Positions 26,040 through 35,594 of a stretch of 64,000 nt of DNA are shown here, piece after piece. The position numbers and the translations under genes are program-made. Below the pieces are notes generated by a model. It ran no database searches, was not told the origin of the DNA, and saw only the letters and a program-made list of their open reading frames with translations. The stretch lies in NCBI RefSeq assembly GCF_023277115.1, contig NZ_JALQCS010000001.1, forward strand, positions 248,001-312,000, in the 5' to 3' direction. Origin of the DNA: Acidithiobacillus acidisediminis (lineage in GTDB: Bacteria > Pseudomonadota > Gammaproteobacteria > Acidithiobacillales > Acidithiobacillaceae). Numbering within the stretch: the stretch's first letter is position 1; each line of letters opens with the position of its first letter.

Positions 26040-28559
26040 ATGAGCACGACTGAAACCACATCCGGGCGCTCCGCCAAGATGGCCAACACCCCTAGCACCC
26101 AACGATTGCGAGTGGGGGTGACCGGCATGACCTGCGCCTCCTGCAGCAGCCGCGTCGAGCGGGCCCTGAACAAGGTGCCGGGCGTGCGAGCCAGCGTCAA
26201 CCTGGCGACGGAACAAGCCGAAATCGAGTTTGCGGGTTCGCAAGACGACACTCAAGCATTGGTCAATACCATCACCCGGGTGGGCTACGGGGTGGTAACG
26301 GCAGAGGCGATCCTGGCGGTGCAGGGCATGACCTGCGCCTCCTGCAGTAGTCGCGTCGAGCGCGTTCTGCGCCGCCTGTCCGGCGTTCTGGAGGCGAGCG
26401 TCAACTTAGCCACGGAGCGCGCCCAAGTACGCTATCTCCCGGCCACCTTGGACATCTCGACGATGATCGCGGCCATACAGACGGCGGGCTATGGCGCCAG
26501 AAATCTTGCGGTCACGGACGAATCCAGCGAAGAGCAACGGAAGCGAGCCGCGCTGCGGGGCATGCGGCGTGACGTATTTCTGGCTATCGCCCTGGCCATC
26601 GCCGTCTTGGTCCTGGCCATGGGTAGCGCCTTCTCACCAGCGTTTGCCAGTTGGCTGCGCGTCTTTGCCCCGCTGCCGAAATTTTGGGAGGGCGTGCAGT
26701 TTGCCTTGGCCAGCGTGGTGCTGTTCTGGCCTGGGCGCCGATTCTTCCGCCCGGGTTGGGCGGCGTATCGGCATCTCTCGCCGGACATGAATTCCCTGGT
26801 CGCCACAGGTACCGGTGCGGCGTGGTTGTACAGCAGCCTGGTGCTGTTCATTCCCACGATCTTTCCCGAAAGCGCTCGTCACCTCTACTTTGATTCTGTG
26901 GCCGTCGTCATCGCTGCGGTATTGTTGGGAAAATATCTGGAGGAGGTCGCCAAAGGACGCAGCTCTGCGGCCATCCGCGGCCTCTTACAGTTGCAGGCCA
27001 AGACGGCGCGCCGCATCGATGCCCTGGGTCAGGAACAAGAGGTTGCCATTGCCCAGCTGCAGTCGGGCGACCAGCTCCTGATTCGTCCGGGCGAACGCCT
27101 TCCCGCGGATGGAAAGATCCTCGAGGGCAGCGCCCATGTCGACGAATCCATGCTTAGCGGCGAGCCTCTACCCCAGCGCCGTAGTGCAGGGGACGAGGTG
27201 ATAGGCGGTACCCTGTGCCAGGATGGCCGATTGCTCGTGGAGGTCAGCGCCGTGGGCAAGGATGCCGTACTGGCGCAGATCATCTCTTTGGTGGAGGCGG
27301 CGCAAACCGGCAAACTGCCGATTCAGGGACTGGCGGATCGCGTTATCCGCGTGTTTTCCCCTCTGGTCCTGGCCATTGCCCTGCTCTGTTTTCTGTTCTG
27401 GTCCCTGTATTCCGGCGATCTCAGCCTTGCCCTGGCCACCGCCGTGGCGGTGCTGGTGGTGGCTTGCCCTTGTGCCATGGGCCTCGCCACCCCTGCCGCG
27501 ATCATGGTCGGTACCGGCCGCGCGGCAGAGCTGGGGGTACTGTTCCGCAAGGGATCGGCGCTGGAGATGCTGTCCCGCGTGGATACCGTCCTCTTCGACA
27601 AGACCGGTACCGTCACCCGCGGCCATCCGGAATTGCTCGCCCAGGGCGGCAGCGCCGACACTTTGGCCTTGGCGGCAGCAGTGGAGCAGGGTTCCGAGCA
27701 TCCCCTCGCCCGCGCTATTGTCGCAGCCGCAGCAGCCCCACTACACCCCCTTGAGGACTTTCGAGCAATACCCGGCCAAGGCGTGGAGGGACGGGTGGCC
27801 GGCGACTGGATTCGGGTGGGTACCCGCGAATTTCTTTCTGGCGAGGGCATTGCCGTGCCGGAGGATGCCGAACTGCAGGCGCAAGAAGCGGCTGGCGCCA
27901 GCGTGGTCCATGTGGGCCGCGCCGATCAGTATCTCGGCTGGCTCGCCATTGCCGATGCCGTGCGTCCGGAGGCGGCTGCGGTGACGAAGGCCTTGCGGCA
28001 GATGGGGCTGCGCCTGGCTCTGATCACAGGAGACAGCGTAGCGAGCGCGCAGCGCGTGGCAGCAGAACTGGGCATCGACACCGTCCATGCCCGGGTACTG
28101 CCCCAGGACAAGGCGAGAATTGTACAAGAGGCTCAGGCGCAAGGGCGGCGAGTGGTCTTTGTCGGCGACGGGATCAACGACGCCCCAGCCCTCGCCCAAG
28201 CCGAGGTAGGCATCGCCCTGGCGAGTGGCACGGACATCGCCCTGGAGGCCGCTGACGTCACCCTGACCCACGGCGACTTACGCAGCCTGATCACAGCCAT
28301 ACAAGCCGCGCGGCAGACCCTGGGACGGATTCGCGGAAATCTCTTCTGGGCCTTCTTTTACAACATCCTGCTCATCCCCTTTGCCGCAGGCGCCTTCTTG
28401 CCCTGGGGCTGGCAACTCAACCCCATGCTGGCGGGGGTAGCCATGGGTTGTTCCTCCCTCTTTGTCCTGGGCAACAGTCTGCGGCTGCGCCGGCTGCGTC
28501 CCTTTTCTTCGGCTGGGGCCATCGCACCCAGCTTCCAGCAACGTCCACAGGAGTCCTGA
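26040..28559 (+). CDS. copA: Copper-exporting P1B-type ATPase
   Basis: This 839-residue Cu(I) efflux pump has two N-terminal metal-binding domains, each with GMTCASC (residues ~30 and ~98). It then has the eight-helix membrane domain with the CPC motif (VVACPCAMGLATPAA), the actuator loop with SGEP, the phosphorylation motif DKTGTVT, the HP motif (SEHPLA) and the hinge GDGINDAPALAQ. ATG at 26040 lies at the predicted transcription start, so the message could be leaderless. ATG at 26079, still before the first metal-binding domain, is the alternative. A separate metallochaperone gene follows. Copper resistance fits a metal-rich acidic habitat. Confidence 0.95.
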   Translation: MSTTETTSGRSAKMANTPSTQRLRVGVTGMTCASCSSRVERALNKVPGVRASVNLATEQAEIEFAGSQDDTQALVNTITRVGYGVVTAEAILAVQGMTCASCSSRVERVLRRLSGVLEASVNLATERAQVRYLPATLDISTMIAAIQTAGYGARNLAVTDESSEEQRKRAALRGMRRDVFLAIALAIAVLVLAMGSAFSPAFASWLRVFAPLPKFWEGVQFALASVVLFWPGRRFFRPGWAAYRHLSPDMNSLVATGTGAAWLYSSLVLFIPTIFPESARHLYFDSVAVVIAAVLLGKYLEEVAKGRSSAAIRGLLQLQAKTARRIDALGQEQEVAIAQLQSGDQLLIRPGERLPADGKILEGSAHVDESMLSGEPLPQRRSAGDEVIGGTLCQDGRLLVEVSAVGKDAVLAQIISLVEAAQTGKLPIQGLADRVIRVFSPLVLAIALLCFLFWSLYSGDLSLALATAVAVLVVACPCAMGLATPAAIMVGTGRAAELGVLFRKGSALEMLSRVDTVLFDKTGTVTRGHPELLAQGGSADTLALAAAVEQGSEHPLARAIVAAAAAPLHPLEDFRAIPGQGVEGRVAGDWIRVGTREFLSGEGIAVPEDAELQAQEAAGASVVHVGRADQYLGWLAIADAVRPEAAAVTKALRQMGLRLALITGDSVASAQRVAAELGIDTVHARVLPQDKARIVQEAQAQGRRVVFVGDGINDAPALAQAEVGIALASGTDIALEAADVTLTHGDLRSLITAIQAARQTLGRIRGNLFWAFFYNILLIPFAAGAFLPWGWQLNPMLAGVAMGCSSLFVLGNSLRLRRLRPFSSAGAIAPSFQQRPQES

Positions 28560-28560
28560 G

Positions 28561-28761
28561 ATGTCGGAAATACAGCTTGAAATTACTGGAATGACCTGCG
28601 GGCACTGCGTGCGCGCCGTGACCCAGGCACTGGAGCAAGTCCCTGGCGTCGAAAAGGTCGAGGTGCAACGCGAGCCCAAAGGCGAGGCGCGGGTTTGGGG
28701 CAATGCCGAGCGCAGTGCCCTGCTGGCCGCTATTGAGGAAGAGGGCTATCAGGCCCGTTGA
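28561..28761 (+). CDS. copZ: CopZ-like copper chaperone (HMA domain)
   Basis: This 66-residue single heavy-metal-associated domain has GMTCGHCVRAVTQALEQVPG, with the CxxC that binds Cu(I). The rest is a ferredoxin-like beta-alpha fold ending in AAIEEEGYQAR. An AGGAG lies just upstream, inside the end of copA; the two genes are one base apart. It probably carries Cu(I) to CopA or its regulator. Confidence 0.9.
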   Translation: MSEIQLEITGMTCGHCVRAVTQALEQVPGVEKVEVQREPKGEARVWGNAERSALLAAIEEEGYQAR

Positions 28762-28766
28762 TGGCC

Positions 28767-30533
28767 TCAGTCCACCGGCTCGGCGTGGCGGATCTGTAAT
28801 TGCAGGCGGCTTTCGCCGCGCCAGTCGTTGCGCTCCAGAGCACAGGCAAAGCGGATGTGTTGGCCGATCTGGAGGGGACTATTGCCATCCTCACTGGCAA
28901 AAAACCAGATGGCATCCTGATCAGCACCCTGCAGGCGCAGGGTCAATTTCAAATGGCGGCCGTCACCCACCGGGCGCAGCGCGGTGACTTCCGCCTCGCC
29001 CGCAAAGAGCGGCGCCTCCCATTGGCGACCAAAGGGTTCCAGCGCCCGCAGTTCGTCCAGCAGTTTCAGGTCCGGCGCCGCAGGCAGAGCGCCATCGGTC
29101 CAGATTTTCGGGGCCAAGGTCTGCCCGGCAAAATGCCCTGCCGCCAGGGCCTGCCAGGTGGCGGCAAAGCGCTCCAAGCCGCCACGGCGCAAAGTTACCC
29201 CGCCCGCCCCGGCGTGCCCGCCCCAGGCGAGGAAATCCTCGGGATGCTGGGCGGCGATCTCCGCCAAGGCATTGCGGACGTGAAATCCGTCGAGGGTGCG
29301 CAAGGAGGCGCTGAGCAAATCGGGATCGTCCTTGGGGGAAAAAAATGCCACCGGGCGACCCGTCGCCTCGACAATCTTGGCCGCGCAGATCCCCTGCACT
29401 CCGGCGTGGCCCTCGGGATCGAAGATGCACAGGGCGGCATGGCCAGCCCGTAGCTGGGCCCGCACTTGCGCCTGCGCCTCCTGCAGCATCTGTCCCTGTA
29501 CCGCCTTGCGCGCCTCGTTGTCCTCTTGGAGCACACTGGCCAGAGGCTCTGCCTCGGGCAAGCTCTCGCTCAAAAAGAGGCGGACGCTATCTTCCGCCGA
29601 ATCCAGACGACCGCGGGCGTTGATCAGCGGCGCGAAGCGAAAGGCCAAGGTCGCCGCATCGATGCTGCCCCCCGCCCGGCTGAGGGCCGCGAGCGCCGTC
29701 CACACCGGACGACGCTGTGGGCGATTCATCAGGCGCAACCCGCGCGCCACCACGGCCCGATTGTTGGGTGAGCGTGCAAGATCGACGCAATCCGCCACCG
29801 TACCCAGGGCAACCAGATCGAGCAGACTCCCGAGTTTGGCTGCCGCCGATGGCAGCATCCCTGCCGCGATCAGGCCTTGCCGCACCGCGCAACAATAGAG
29901 CCAAGCCACGTGCACCCCGGCGATATAGGGATCGGGAAAGTGGCTATCGCGGCGCACCGGATTCACGCAGGCCACCGCTGCTGACGGCGGTCCCTCCTCG
30001 GGTACACCATGATGATCGGTGACGATCACCGTAAAGCCCGCTGCCTGCAGGCGGGCGATGCGGGTATGGTCGGTACTGCCCTGATCGGCGGTAATCACCA
30101 AGGCCGGACGGGGCGCTTCGGCCAGGATGCGCTCCGTGAGATTTTCCGAAACGCCGTAGCCATCGCGCAGGCGGTGCCCAATATAGCTGTGGATGCGTTC
30201 TTCCGGCACAGCGAAGTGATCGCGAAAGGCAATCTTCAGGACGGCATGGGCAGAGGCACCGTCGGCATCGAAGTCGGAGATGATCAGCACTGGATGGCCC
30301 TGGCGTATGGCAGCAAGGGTGGCTTGCACCGCCACATCGATATCTGGCAGAGCCTCTGGCGGCGTCAGATCGCCCACACCGCTTTGCAGGAGCGTTGCTA
30401 AGGCTGGCGCGCTCTCGTCGTGCAGACGCCCAGCAATGATGCGCGCCTGTAAATCACTGTAACCAAGGTTCTTGGCCGCTTGCAGCACTGCCGGCGCCAA
30501 TGGACGTTGCACGATCTGTGGTCGTTCCTTCAT
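28767..30533 (-). CDS. recJ: Single-stranded-DNA-specific exonuclease RecJ
   Basis: The 588-residue protein is in the DHH phosphoesterase family and acts 5' to 3' on single-stranded DNA in recombination and mismatch repair. Metal-binding motifs are LIISDFDADGASAHAVL, VIVTDHHGVPEE and VALGTVADCVDLARSPN; the DHHA1 domain has AWGGHAGAGGVTLRRGGLE. I chose ATG 30533 because it makes an ATGA overlap with the upstream gene and is followed by the normal RecJ N-terminus (QAAKNLGYSDLQARIIAGRL). It is convergent with copZ, five bases apart. Confidence 0.93.
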   Translation of the reverse strand: MKERPQIVQRPLAPAVLQAAKNLGYSDLQARIIAGRLHDESAPALATLLQSGVGDLTPPEALPDIDVAVQATLAAIRQGHPVLIISDFDADGASAHAVLKIAFRDHFAVPEERIHSYIGHRLRDGYGVSENLTERILAEAPRPALVITADQGSTDHTRIARLQAAGFTVIVTDHHGVPEEGPPSAAVACVNPVRRDSHFPDPYIAGVHVAWLYCCAVRQGLIAAGMLPSAAAKLGSLLDLVALGTVADCVDLARSPNNRAVVARGLRLMNRPQRRPVWTALAALSRAGGSIDAATLAFRFAPLINARGRLDSAEDSVRLFLSESLPEAEPLASVLQEDNEARKAVQGQMLQEAQAQVRAQLRAGHAALCIFDPEGHAGVQGICAAKIVEATGRPVAFFSPKDDPDLLSASLRTLDGFHVRNALAEIAAQHPEDFLAWGGHAGAGGVTLRRGGLERFAATWQALAAGHFAGQTLAPKIWTDGALPAAPDLKLLDELRALEPFGRQWEAPLFAGEAEVTALRPVGDGRHLKLTLRLQGADQDAIWFFASEDGNSPLQIGQHIRFACALERNDWRGESRLQLQIRHAEPVD

Positions 30534-31468
30534 CGCTCCTCGCGCGCCCCTCCGGGCAGGCGGGGGCGACGCCAGAAACGCCAGCGATCTTGCGATCGCC
30601 ACCGCAGATGCTCTGCCTGTTCCCGCTCGGCAAAGCGCCCCGTCCAGATTTCGAGTGTGGTGACGGGGCGAATCTGCTGCCACAGTTCGGCGAAGGCCGT
30701 CGGAGTCTCGGGCAAAAACCACGGCTGCGGCCACAACCACAGGAGATCGTCGGGCATTGCCCCCTGCCCATCCCAGAGGCGCATCCCAGCCCACTGGGCG
30801 ACGGCATGGAGAAGCTCATCCGCACCATAGAGCGCCTGCCAGAGCGGAATGGGGCGATCCACCGGCAGGCTTCCCTCCCCCCAAGCCCAGAAATGACAGC
30901 AGGGCTCCTCGGCTGCCGCCTCGCGGGCGCGATTACTAGGCTGGACGGCCAGAAACATCTGGAGGGCGTTCAGAAAACGTTGAAACTCTGCTGCATCCTG
31001 CCCCTGCCAAGGCCGCAGGGGAGGTTCCCGACCCCAAAGTTCGTTGGGATCGCTGCTGTGAAGATCGGGTGCGACATCCCGCAGGACATACCAACGCCTT
31101 GCACCACACGCCAATTGCCAGGGACTATCGGAAAATTCGGCGGTGGCGGCCGCAAAGAGCGCTGCGGATTCTGCCTCACCAGGCAGTACGGCAGGCGCCA
31201 GAGCCAGACGCCCGGCCTGTCCACCAAAGCTTACTGGCTCCAGCGCCATGACCCAGCGCCCTGCCACCTCGACGCCCTCCGCCACCGCGAGAAAGGCCGC
31301 AGCCGCAAGTGGCTCGGGCAGCCCGAGCAAGCGTGCGGCCAGGTGCAATGTCGAAGGGGCAGCGACGCTTTCTCCCTCGCCCTGTCCCCACAGAGCTGGC
31401 AACACTCTGCCATAGCGTTCCTCCGGCAGAGCCTGCAGGCCGCGCAACCACAGCCCCAAACGGGCCAT
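30530..31468 (-). CDS. RpfE-type conserved protein (phosphoglycerate-mutase-like, function unknown)
   Basis: This 312-residue Trp-rich protein has NALQMFLAVQPSNRAREAAA and HFWAWGEGSLP, matching the LNE-QM-L--HPVN--RE / LW-WGGG pattern of RpfE-type proteins, which are often annotated as cofactor-independent phosphoglycerate mutase-like. I see no intact metal-binding alkaline-phosphatase motifs. Position next to recJ is the same as for rpfE in Xanthomonas, which supports the call. It overlaps recJ by ATGA and the end of thrC by one base, so these genes likely share a transcript. The biochemical role is unknown. Confidence 0.6.
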   Translation of the reverse strand: MARLGLWLRGLQALPEERYGRVLPALWGQGEGESVAAPSTLHLAARLLGLPEPLAAAAFLAVAEGVEVAGRWVMALEPVSFGGQAGRLALAPAVLPGEAESAALFAAATAEFSDSPWQLACGARRWYVLRDVAPDLHSSDPNELWGREPPLRPWQGQDAAEFQRFLNALQMFLAVQPSNRAREAAAEEPCCHFWAWGEGSLPVDRPIPLWQALYGADELLHAVAQWAGMRLWDGQGAMPDDLLWLWPQPWFLPETPTAFAELWQQIRPVTTLEIWTGRFAEREQAEHLRWRSQDRWRFWRRPRLPGGAREER

Positions 31469-32598
31469 CAGCGCTCCAGAATGGCGCGCTGCACCGCCTC
31501 CAGATTGGCGTCGACAGTCACCACCGAACCGCCCTGGGCAATAGCGGTGTCGGGATCCTTCAAACCGTGACCGGTGAGGGTACAGACCACCGTCGCGCCG
31601 GCCTCGATCTTGCCCGCCCGGGCGGCGGCGACCACCCCGGCCACCGAAGTGGCCGACGCCGGCTCACAGAAAACCCCCTCGTGCTGGGCCAACCAACGCT
31701 GGGCCTCCAGAATCTCGGCATCGCTGTGGCCTGCGAACCAGCCACCACTCTCCTTTTCGACCTGGTGCGCCTGCTCCCAGGACATGGGGCGACCAATCCG
31801 AATGGCCGTGGCGATGGTCTCGGGCTCGCGGACGAAGTCGCCGACAATGAACGGAGCACTTCCCGCCGCCTGAAAACCCAACATCTTGGGGCGCTTGCCC
31901 GCCTTGCCGTGGCCATAAGGGCACTGACCCGCGCAGAACTTGCAGGCGCCCGTCAGCACATCCTGGGTGTCGCAGCGCGGGTCCGTGGCCTCACAGTAGC
32001 CCATCCAGTGAGCGGTGATGTTGCCGGCATTGCCCACGGGCAGGGCATGGTAGTCCGGCGCCTCGCCCAGGGCTTCGATGATCTCGAAGGCGGCGGTCTT
32101 TTGCCCCTGCAAGCGATAGGGATTGACGGAGTTGACCAGGGTGATGGGCGCACTGGCGGCGACGTCCTGGACGATCTGCATGCCGGCATCGAAGTTGCCA
32201 CGAATCTGCAGCACCAGGGCCCCATGCATCATCGCCTGGGAGAGCTTGCCCAGGGCGATCTTGCCCTCGGGAATGACCACGAAGGCGCGCATCCCCGCCC
32301 GCGCCGCATAGGCTGCCGCGGCCGCCGAGGTATTGCCCGTAGAGGCGCAGATGATCATCTCACTGCCCTCCTCCTTGGCCTTGGTCACCGCCATGGTCAT
32401 GCCACGGTCCTTGAAGGAACCGGTGGGATTCAGGCCCTCAAACTTCACGAACATGCGGATATCGATACCCAGTTGCCGCGGCAGGTTGACGCATTCGATC
32501 AACGGGGTGTTGCCCTCTCCCAAGGAAACAGCGGGTGTTTCCGGGTCCAGGGGCAGAAAAGCGCGATAGCGGTCGATGATGCCGGTGTAACGGGTCAT
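31468..32598 (-). CDS. thrC: Threonine synthase
   Basis: This 376-residue PLP enzyme makes threonine from O-phosphohomoserine. The PLP lysine is in NPTGSFKDRGM. CASTGNTSAAAAAYAARAG is the substrate/phosphate-binding loop and LPVGNAGNITAHWMGY is the PLP-phosphate region. A Cys-rich insertion follows that region (five Cys between GYCEATDPRC and AGQCPYGHG), where ordinary short ThrC proteins are compact. I chose ATG 32598 from family alignment; the much longer upstream frame is spurious. It follows hom after 29 bases. Confidence 0.93.
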   Translation of the reverse strand: MTRYTGIIDRYRAFLPLDPETPAVSLGEGNTPLIECVNLPRQLGIDIRMFVKFEGLNPTGSFKDRGMTMAVTKAKEEGSEMIICASTGNTSAAAAAYAARAGMRAFVVIPEGKIALGKLSQAMMHGALVLQIRGNFDAGMQIVQDVAASAPITLVNSVNPYRLQGQKTAAFEIIEALGEAPDYHALPVGNAGNITAHWMGYCEATDPRCDTQDVLTGACKFCAGQCPYGHGKAGKRPKMLGFQAAGSAPFIVGDFVREPETIATAIRIGRPMSWEQAHQVEKESGGWFAGHSDAEILEAQRWLAQHEGVFCEPASATSVAGVVAAARAGKIEAGATVVCTLTGHGLKDPDTAIAQGGSVVTVDANLEAVQRAILER

Positions 32599-32627
32599 GG
32601 ATGGTCCTTCATGCCAGACAGATGATT

Positions 32628-33950
32628 TCAGCCCTCCGCCAGAGCCTCGACGCGCAGGCGCAGGACGGGTGCGGTGACGACGGCCAAGGCCTCGACGCGG
32701 GTGATGGCGCGTTCCAGATCGCCCTCGCGGCACCGATGCAGGAGCAGCACGATGGGTACCGAGGCGGCTCCGGGCCGCTCCCGCTGCACCAGAGCCTCGA
32801 TGGAGATCTGGTACTCGGCGAGGATGGTCGCCACCTGGGCCAGCACCCCAGCGCGATTCTCGGCCTGGATGCGCAGGTAGTAGGCACTCTCCACCGCCGC
32901 CATGGGCAGCAGGGGCAGCGGGCTCAGGGCTGCGGGCTGGAAGGCCAGATGCGGCACGCGATTGCTGGGGTCGGCGGTCATGGTGCGCGCCACGTCCACC
33001 AGGTCGGCCACCACCGCACTGGCGGTGGGGTCGCCACCTGCACCCCGACCATAATACAGGCTCTGGCCAGCGGCATCGCTGTCCGCCAGCACCGCATTGA
33101 AGGGGCCTTCGACGTGGGCGAGCAGATGATCCTGGGGAATGAGGGTAGGGTGCACCCGGAGTTCGACCCCATCCTCCCGCCGCCGGGCGATGCCCAGCAG
33201 CTTGATGCGGTAGCCCAGCTCCGCCGCATAGACGACATCCTCCCGCTGCAGGGAGCGAATGCCCTCCACATGGCAGTGGGCAAAGTCCACCGGGATGCCG
33301 AAGGCGATGGAGGCCATCAGAGTGATCTTGTGCGCCGCATCGCCGCCATCCACGTCCAGGGCCGGATCGGCCTCGGCGTAGCCCAGCTCCTGGGCCTTGC
33401 TCAGGGCTTCGGCAAAGCTCCAACCCTCGCGGAACATTTGGGTGAGGATGTAGTTGCTGGTGCCGTTGATAATCCCCGCCAACCAGTGGATGCGGTTGCC
33501 CGCCAAGCCTTCGCGGATGGCCTTGATGATGGGGATGGCGCCAGCCACCGCCGCCTCGAAGGCAACCATGACCCCCTTGGCCTGGGCGGCGGCAAAGATC
33601 TCATTGCCGTGTTCCGCCAGCAGGGCCTTGTTGGCGGTGACCACATGCTTGCCGGCATGGATGGCCGCCAGAATAAGCTCCCGCGCCAGCCCGGTGCCGC
33701 CCATGACCTCCACCAGCACATCGACATCGGCATCGCGCACCACGGCCCACGGATCTGCACTGACCCGGCCAGCAAAATCGAGCGCTTTCAATCGTTCCGG
33801 ACTGCGCACTGCGGCATGTACTACGCGCAGTTCCCGCCCCACACGCCGGCTGATCTCTTCGGCATTGCGGCCCAACACCCGCACCGTACCCTGGCCCACG
33901 GTGCCCATGCCGAGGATACCGACGCGCACCGGGCTCACGTCCACACTCAC
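32628..33950 (-). CDS. hom: Homoserine dehydrogenase
   Basis: This 440-residue NAD(P)-dependent enzyme reduces aspartate semialdehyde to homoserine. The N-terminal Rossmann motif is [17 protein letters not shown]. The catalytic region holds [39 protein letters not shown] and [14 protein letters not shown]. The C-terminal ACT domain ([20 protein letters not shown]) probably gives threonine feedback. It overlaps alaC by ATGA and precedes thrC. Confidence 0.95.
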   Translation of the reverse strand: MSVDVSPVRVGILGMGTVGQGTVRVLGRNAEEISRRVGRELRVVHAAVRSPERLKALDFAGRVSADPWAVVRDADVDVLVEVMGGTGLARELILAAIHAGKHVVTANKALLAEHGNEIFAAAQAKGVMVAFEAAVAGAIPIIKAIREGLAGNRIHWLAGIINGTSNYILTQMFREGWSFAEALSKAQELGYAEADPALDVDGGDAAHKITLMASIAFGIPVDFAHCHVEGIRSLQREDVVYAAELGYRIKLLGIARRREDGVELRVHPTLIPQDHLLAHVEGPFNAVLADSDAAGQSLYYGRGAGGDPTASAVVADLVDVARTMTADPSNRVPHLAFQPAALSPLPLLPMAAVESAYYLRIQAENRAGVLAQVATILAEYQISIEALVQRERPGAASVPIVLLLHRCREGDLERAITRVEALAVVTAPVLRLRVEALAEG

Positions 33951-35131
33951 GACCAGCCCTCCCGGAACATCTGCTTGATACCGCGAGTGGCTTGCCGGGT
34001 GCGATGTTCATTCTCTACCAGACCAAAACGGACATACTCGTCCCCCAGTTCGCCAAAACCGATGCCGGGGCTGACCGCCACCTTGGCGCGATCCAGCATC
34101 ATCTTGGAAAACTCCAAGGAGCCCATACCGCGCAACGCCTCTGGGATCCGCGCCCAGACGAACATGGTGGCCTTGGGCACCTGGACCTCCCAACCTGCCG
34201 CCTGCAGGCCTTCGCAGAGCACGTCGCGACGCTGTTCGTACATTTTGCGGATGTCTTCGACGCAATCCTGGGGACCCTCCAGGGCCGTGATGGAGGCAAC
34301 CTGGATGGGCGTAAAGGTGCCATAGTCGAGATAACTCTTGATCCGCGCCAGGGCGCCGATGAGTTTGGGGTTGCCCGCGGCAAAGCCCACCCGCCAGCCT
34401 GGCATATTGTAACTCTTGGACAGGGTAAAGAATTCGACGCCCACGTCCTTGGCCCCGGGCACCTGCAGAAAACTCGGTGCCTGATAACCGTCAAAGACGA
34501 TATCGGCGTAGGCCAGATCGTGCACCACCCAGATCCGATGCTCCTTGGCGAACTCCACGATGCGGGCGAAGAAATCCAGGTCCACCACCTCCGCTGTCGG
34601 GTTGTGAGGGAAATTGATCACCAACATCTTGGGCTTGGGCCAGGCCGCCTTGACCGCCTTTTCCAGCTCGGCGAAGAAATCCAGGCCCGGCAGCATGGGC
34701 ACATGGCGCACGTCGGCGCCGGCTATGACAAAGCCGTAGGGATGGATGGGATAAGTGGGACTCGGCACCAGGACCGTATCTCCCGGCCCCATGGTCGCCA
34801 GGGCCAGATGCGCCAGCCCCTCCTTGGAGCCGATGGTAACGATGGCCTCGGACTCAGGATCGATGGAGACGCCAAAGCGACGCTCATACCAGCCGGAAAT
34901 GGCCTTGCGCAAGCGGGGAATGCCGCGGGAGACGCTGTAGCGGTGGGTATCCCCGCGCTGGGCGGTCTCACAGAGCTTGTCGACGATGAATTGCGGGGTC
35001 GGCTGATCCGGGTTGCCCATGCCAAAGTCAATGATGTCCTCGCCCCGCTTACGGGCCTGCAACTTGAGATCCGTGACGATGTTGAAGACATAGGGCGGGA
35101 GGCGACGAATCCGCTCGAAATCGCTATTCAT
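33947..35131 (-). CDS. alaC: Alanine-type aminotransferase (AlaC-like, class I/II)
   Basis: This 394-residue fold-type I PLP enzyme has [12 protein letters not shown] near the N-terminus, [26 protein letters not shown] and the PLP lysine in [20 protein letters not shown]. The alaC-hom-thrC order is common in proteobacteria and links amino-nitrogen transfer to threonine synthesis. ATG 35131 is chosen because the conserved N-terminus ([11 protein letters not shown]) follows at once. It is divergent from the MTH938-like gene. Confidence 0.87.
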   Translation of the reverse strand: MNSDFERIRRLPPYVFNIVTDLKLQARKRGEDIIDFGMGNPDQPTPQFIVDKLCETAQRGDTHRYSVSRGIPRLRKAISGWYERRFGVSIDPESEAIVTIGSKEGLAHLALATMGPGDTVLVPSPTYPIHPYGFVIAGADVRHVPMLPGLDFFAELEKAVKAAWPKPKMLVINFPHNPTAEVVDLDFFARIVEFAKEHRIWVVHDLAYADIVFDGYQAPSFLQVPGAKDVGVEFFTLSKSYNMPGWRVGFAAGNPKLIGALARIKSYLDYGTFTPIQVASITALEGPQDCVEDIRKMYEQRRDVLCEGLQAAGWEVQVPKATMFVWARIPEALRGMGSLEFSKMMLDRAKVAVSPGIGFGELGDEYVRFGLVENEHRTRQATRGIKQMFREGWS

Positions 35132-35218
35132 GGCTATGAGAACCTTGGCCTTGAGGCTTGCACCGAAATCGAAGAACAATAGAGAGGCAAAGAGGTGCTG
35201 TCAATCGAGGAGAAGGGA

Positions 35219-35593
35219 ATGAAATTACATCGACAAATCGGCGAACTGCGGCATGCGCTGCAATCCTACGACGCGGCCGGCTTTGTCATTGATGGCCGTC
35301 ATTATAGCGGTGGTGTCCTTTTGAGTCGCACATTGCTGCATCACCCTTGGGGTCCAGCGCAGGCGGCCTTGCTGTGCGTGGAAGACTTTCAGTTGCTAGC
35401 CCCTGAGATGCCAGAAGTCCTGTTGTTGGGAACCGGCCAAAAACAACACCTCGACGTTGCACTGTTGCGCGAATTACGCCGGGCTGGCTTTGCCGTGGAG
35501 GTAATGGACAGCGCCGCAGCCTGCCGCACCTACGGTGTTTTACTGGCGGAAGATCGGCAGGTAGCCGCTGCACTGCTGCCCTTGAGCGCGTAA
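35219..35593 (+). CDS. MTH938/NDUFAF3-like (DUF498) domain protein
   Basis: This 124-residue protein has a beta-rich MTH938 fold: FVIDGRHYSGGVLLSRTLL, then PEVLLLGTGQKQHL, then FAVEVMDSAAACRTYGVLLA. In mitochondria the homologue assists complex I assembly. In bacteria the role is unclear. ATG 35219 has GAGAAGG just upstream. It is convergent with rpoS, one base between the two stops. Confidence 0.85.
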   Translation: MKLHRQIGELRHALQSYDAAGFVIDGRHYSGGVLLSRTLLHHPWGPAQAALLCVEDFQLLAPEMPEVLLLGTGQKQHLDVALLRELRRAGFAVEVMDSAAACRTYGVLLAEDRQVAAALLPLSA

Positions 35594-35594
35594 G

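Noticed and set aside
28767-30794. Long 675-residue version of RecJ
   Set aside because: The extra N-terminus lies within the upstream gene in another frame; ATG 30533 gives the family start and an ATGA overlap.
31468-33423. Long 651-residue version of ThrC
   Set aside because: The N-terminal half is the hom gene read in a wrong frame; the ThrC family start is ATG 32598.
32601-34325. 574-codon open frame opposite hom/thrC
   Set aside because: Shadow frame; the minus strand carries two well-conserved enzymes with correct motifs.
33992-35182. 396-codon open frame opposite alaC
   Set aside because: Shadow frame; the reverse strand has complete aminotransferase motifs.
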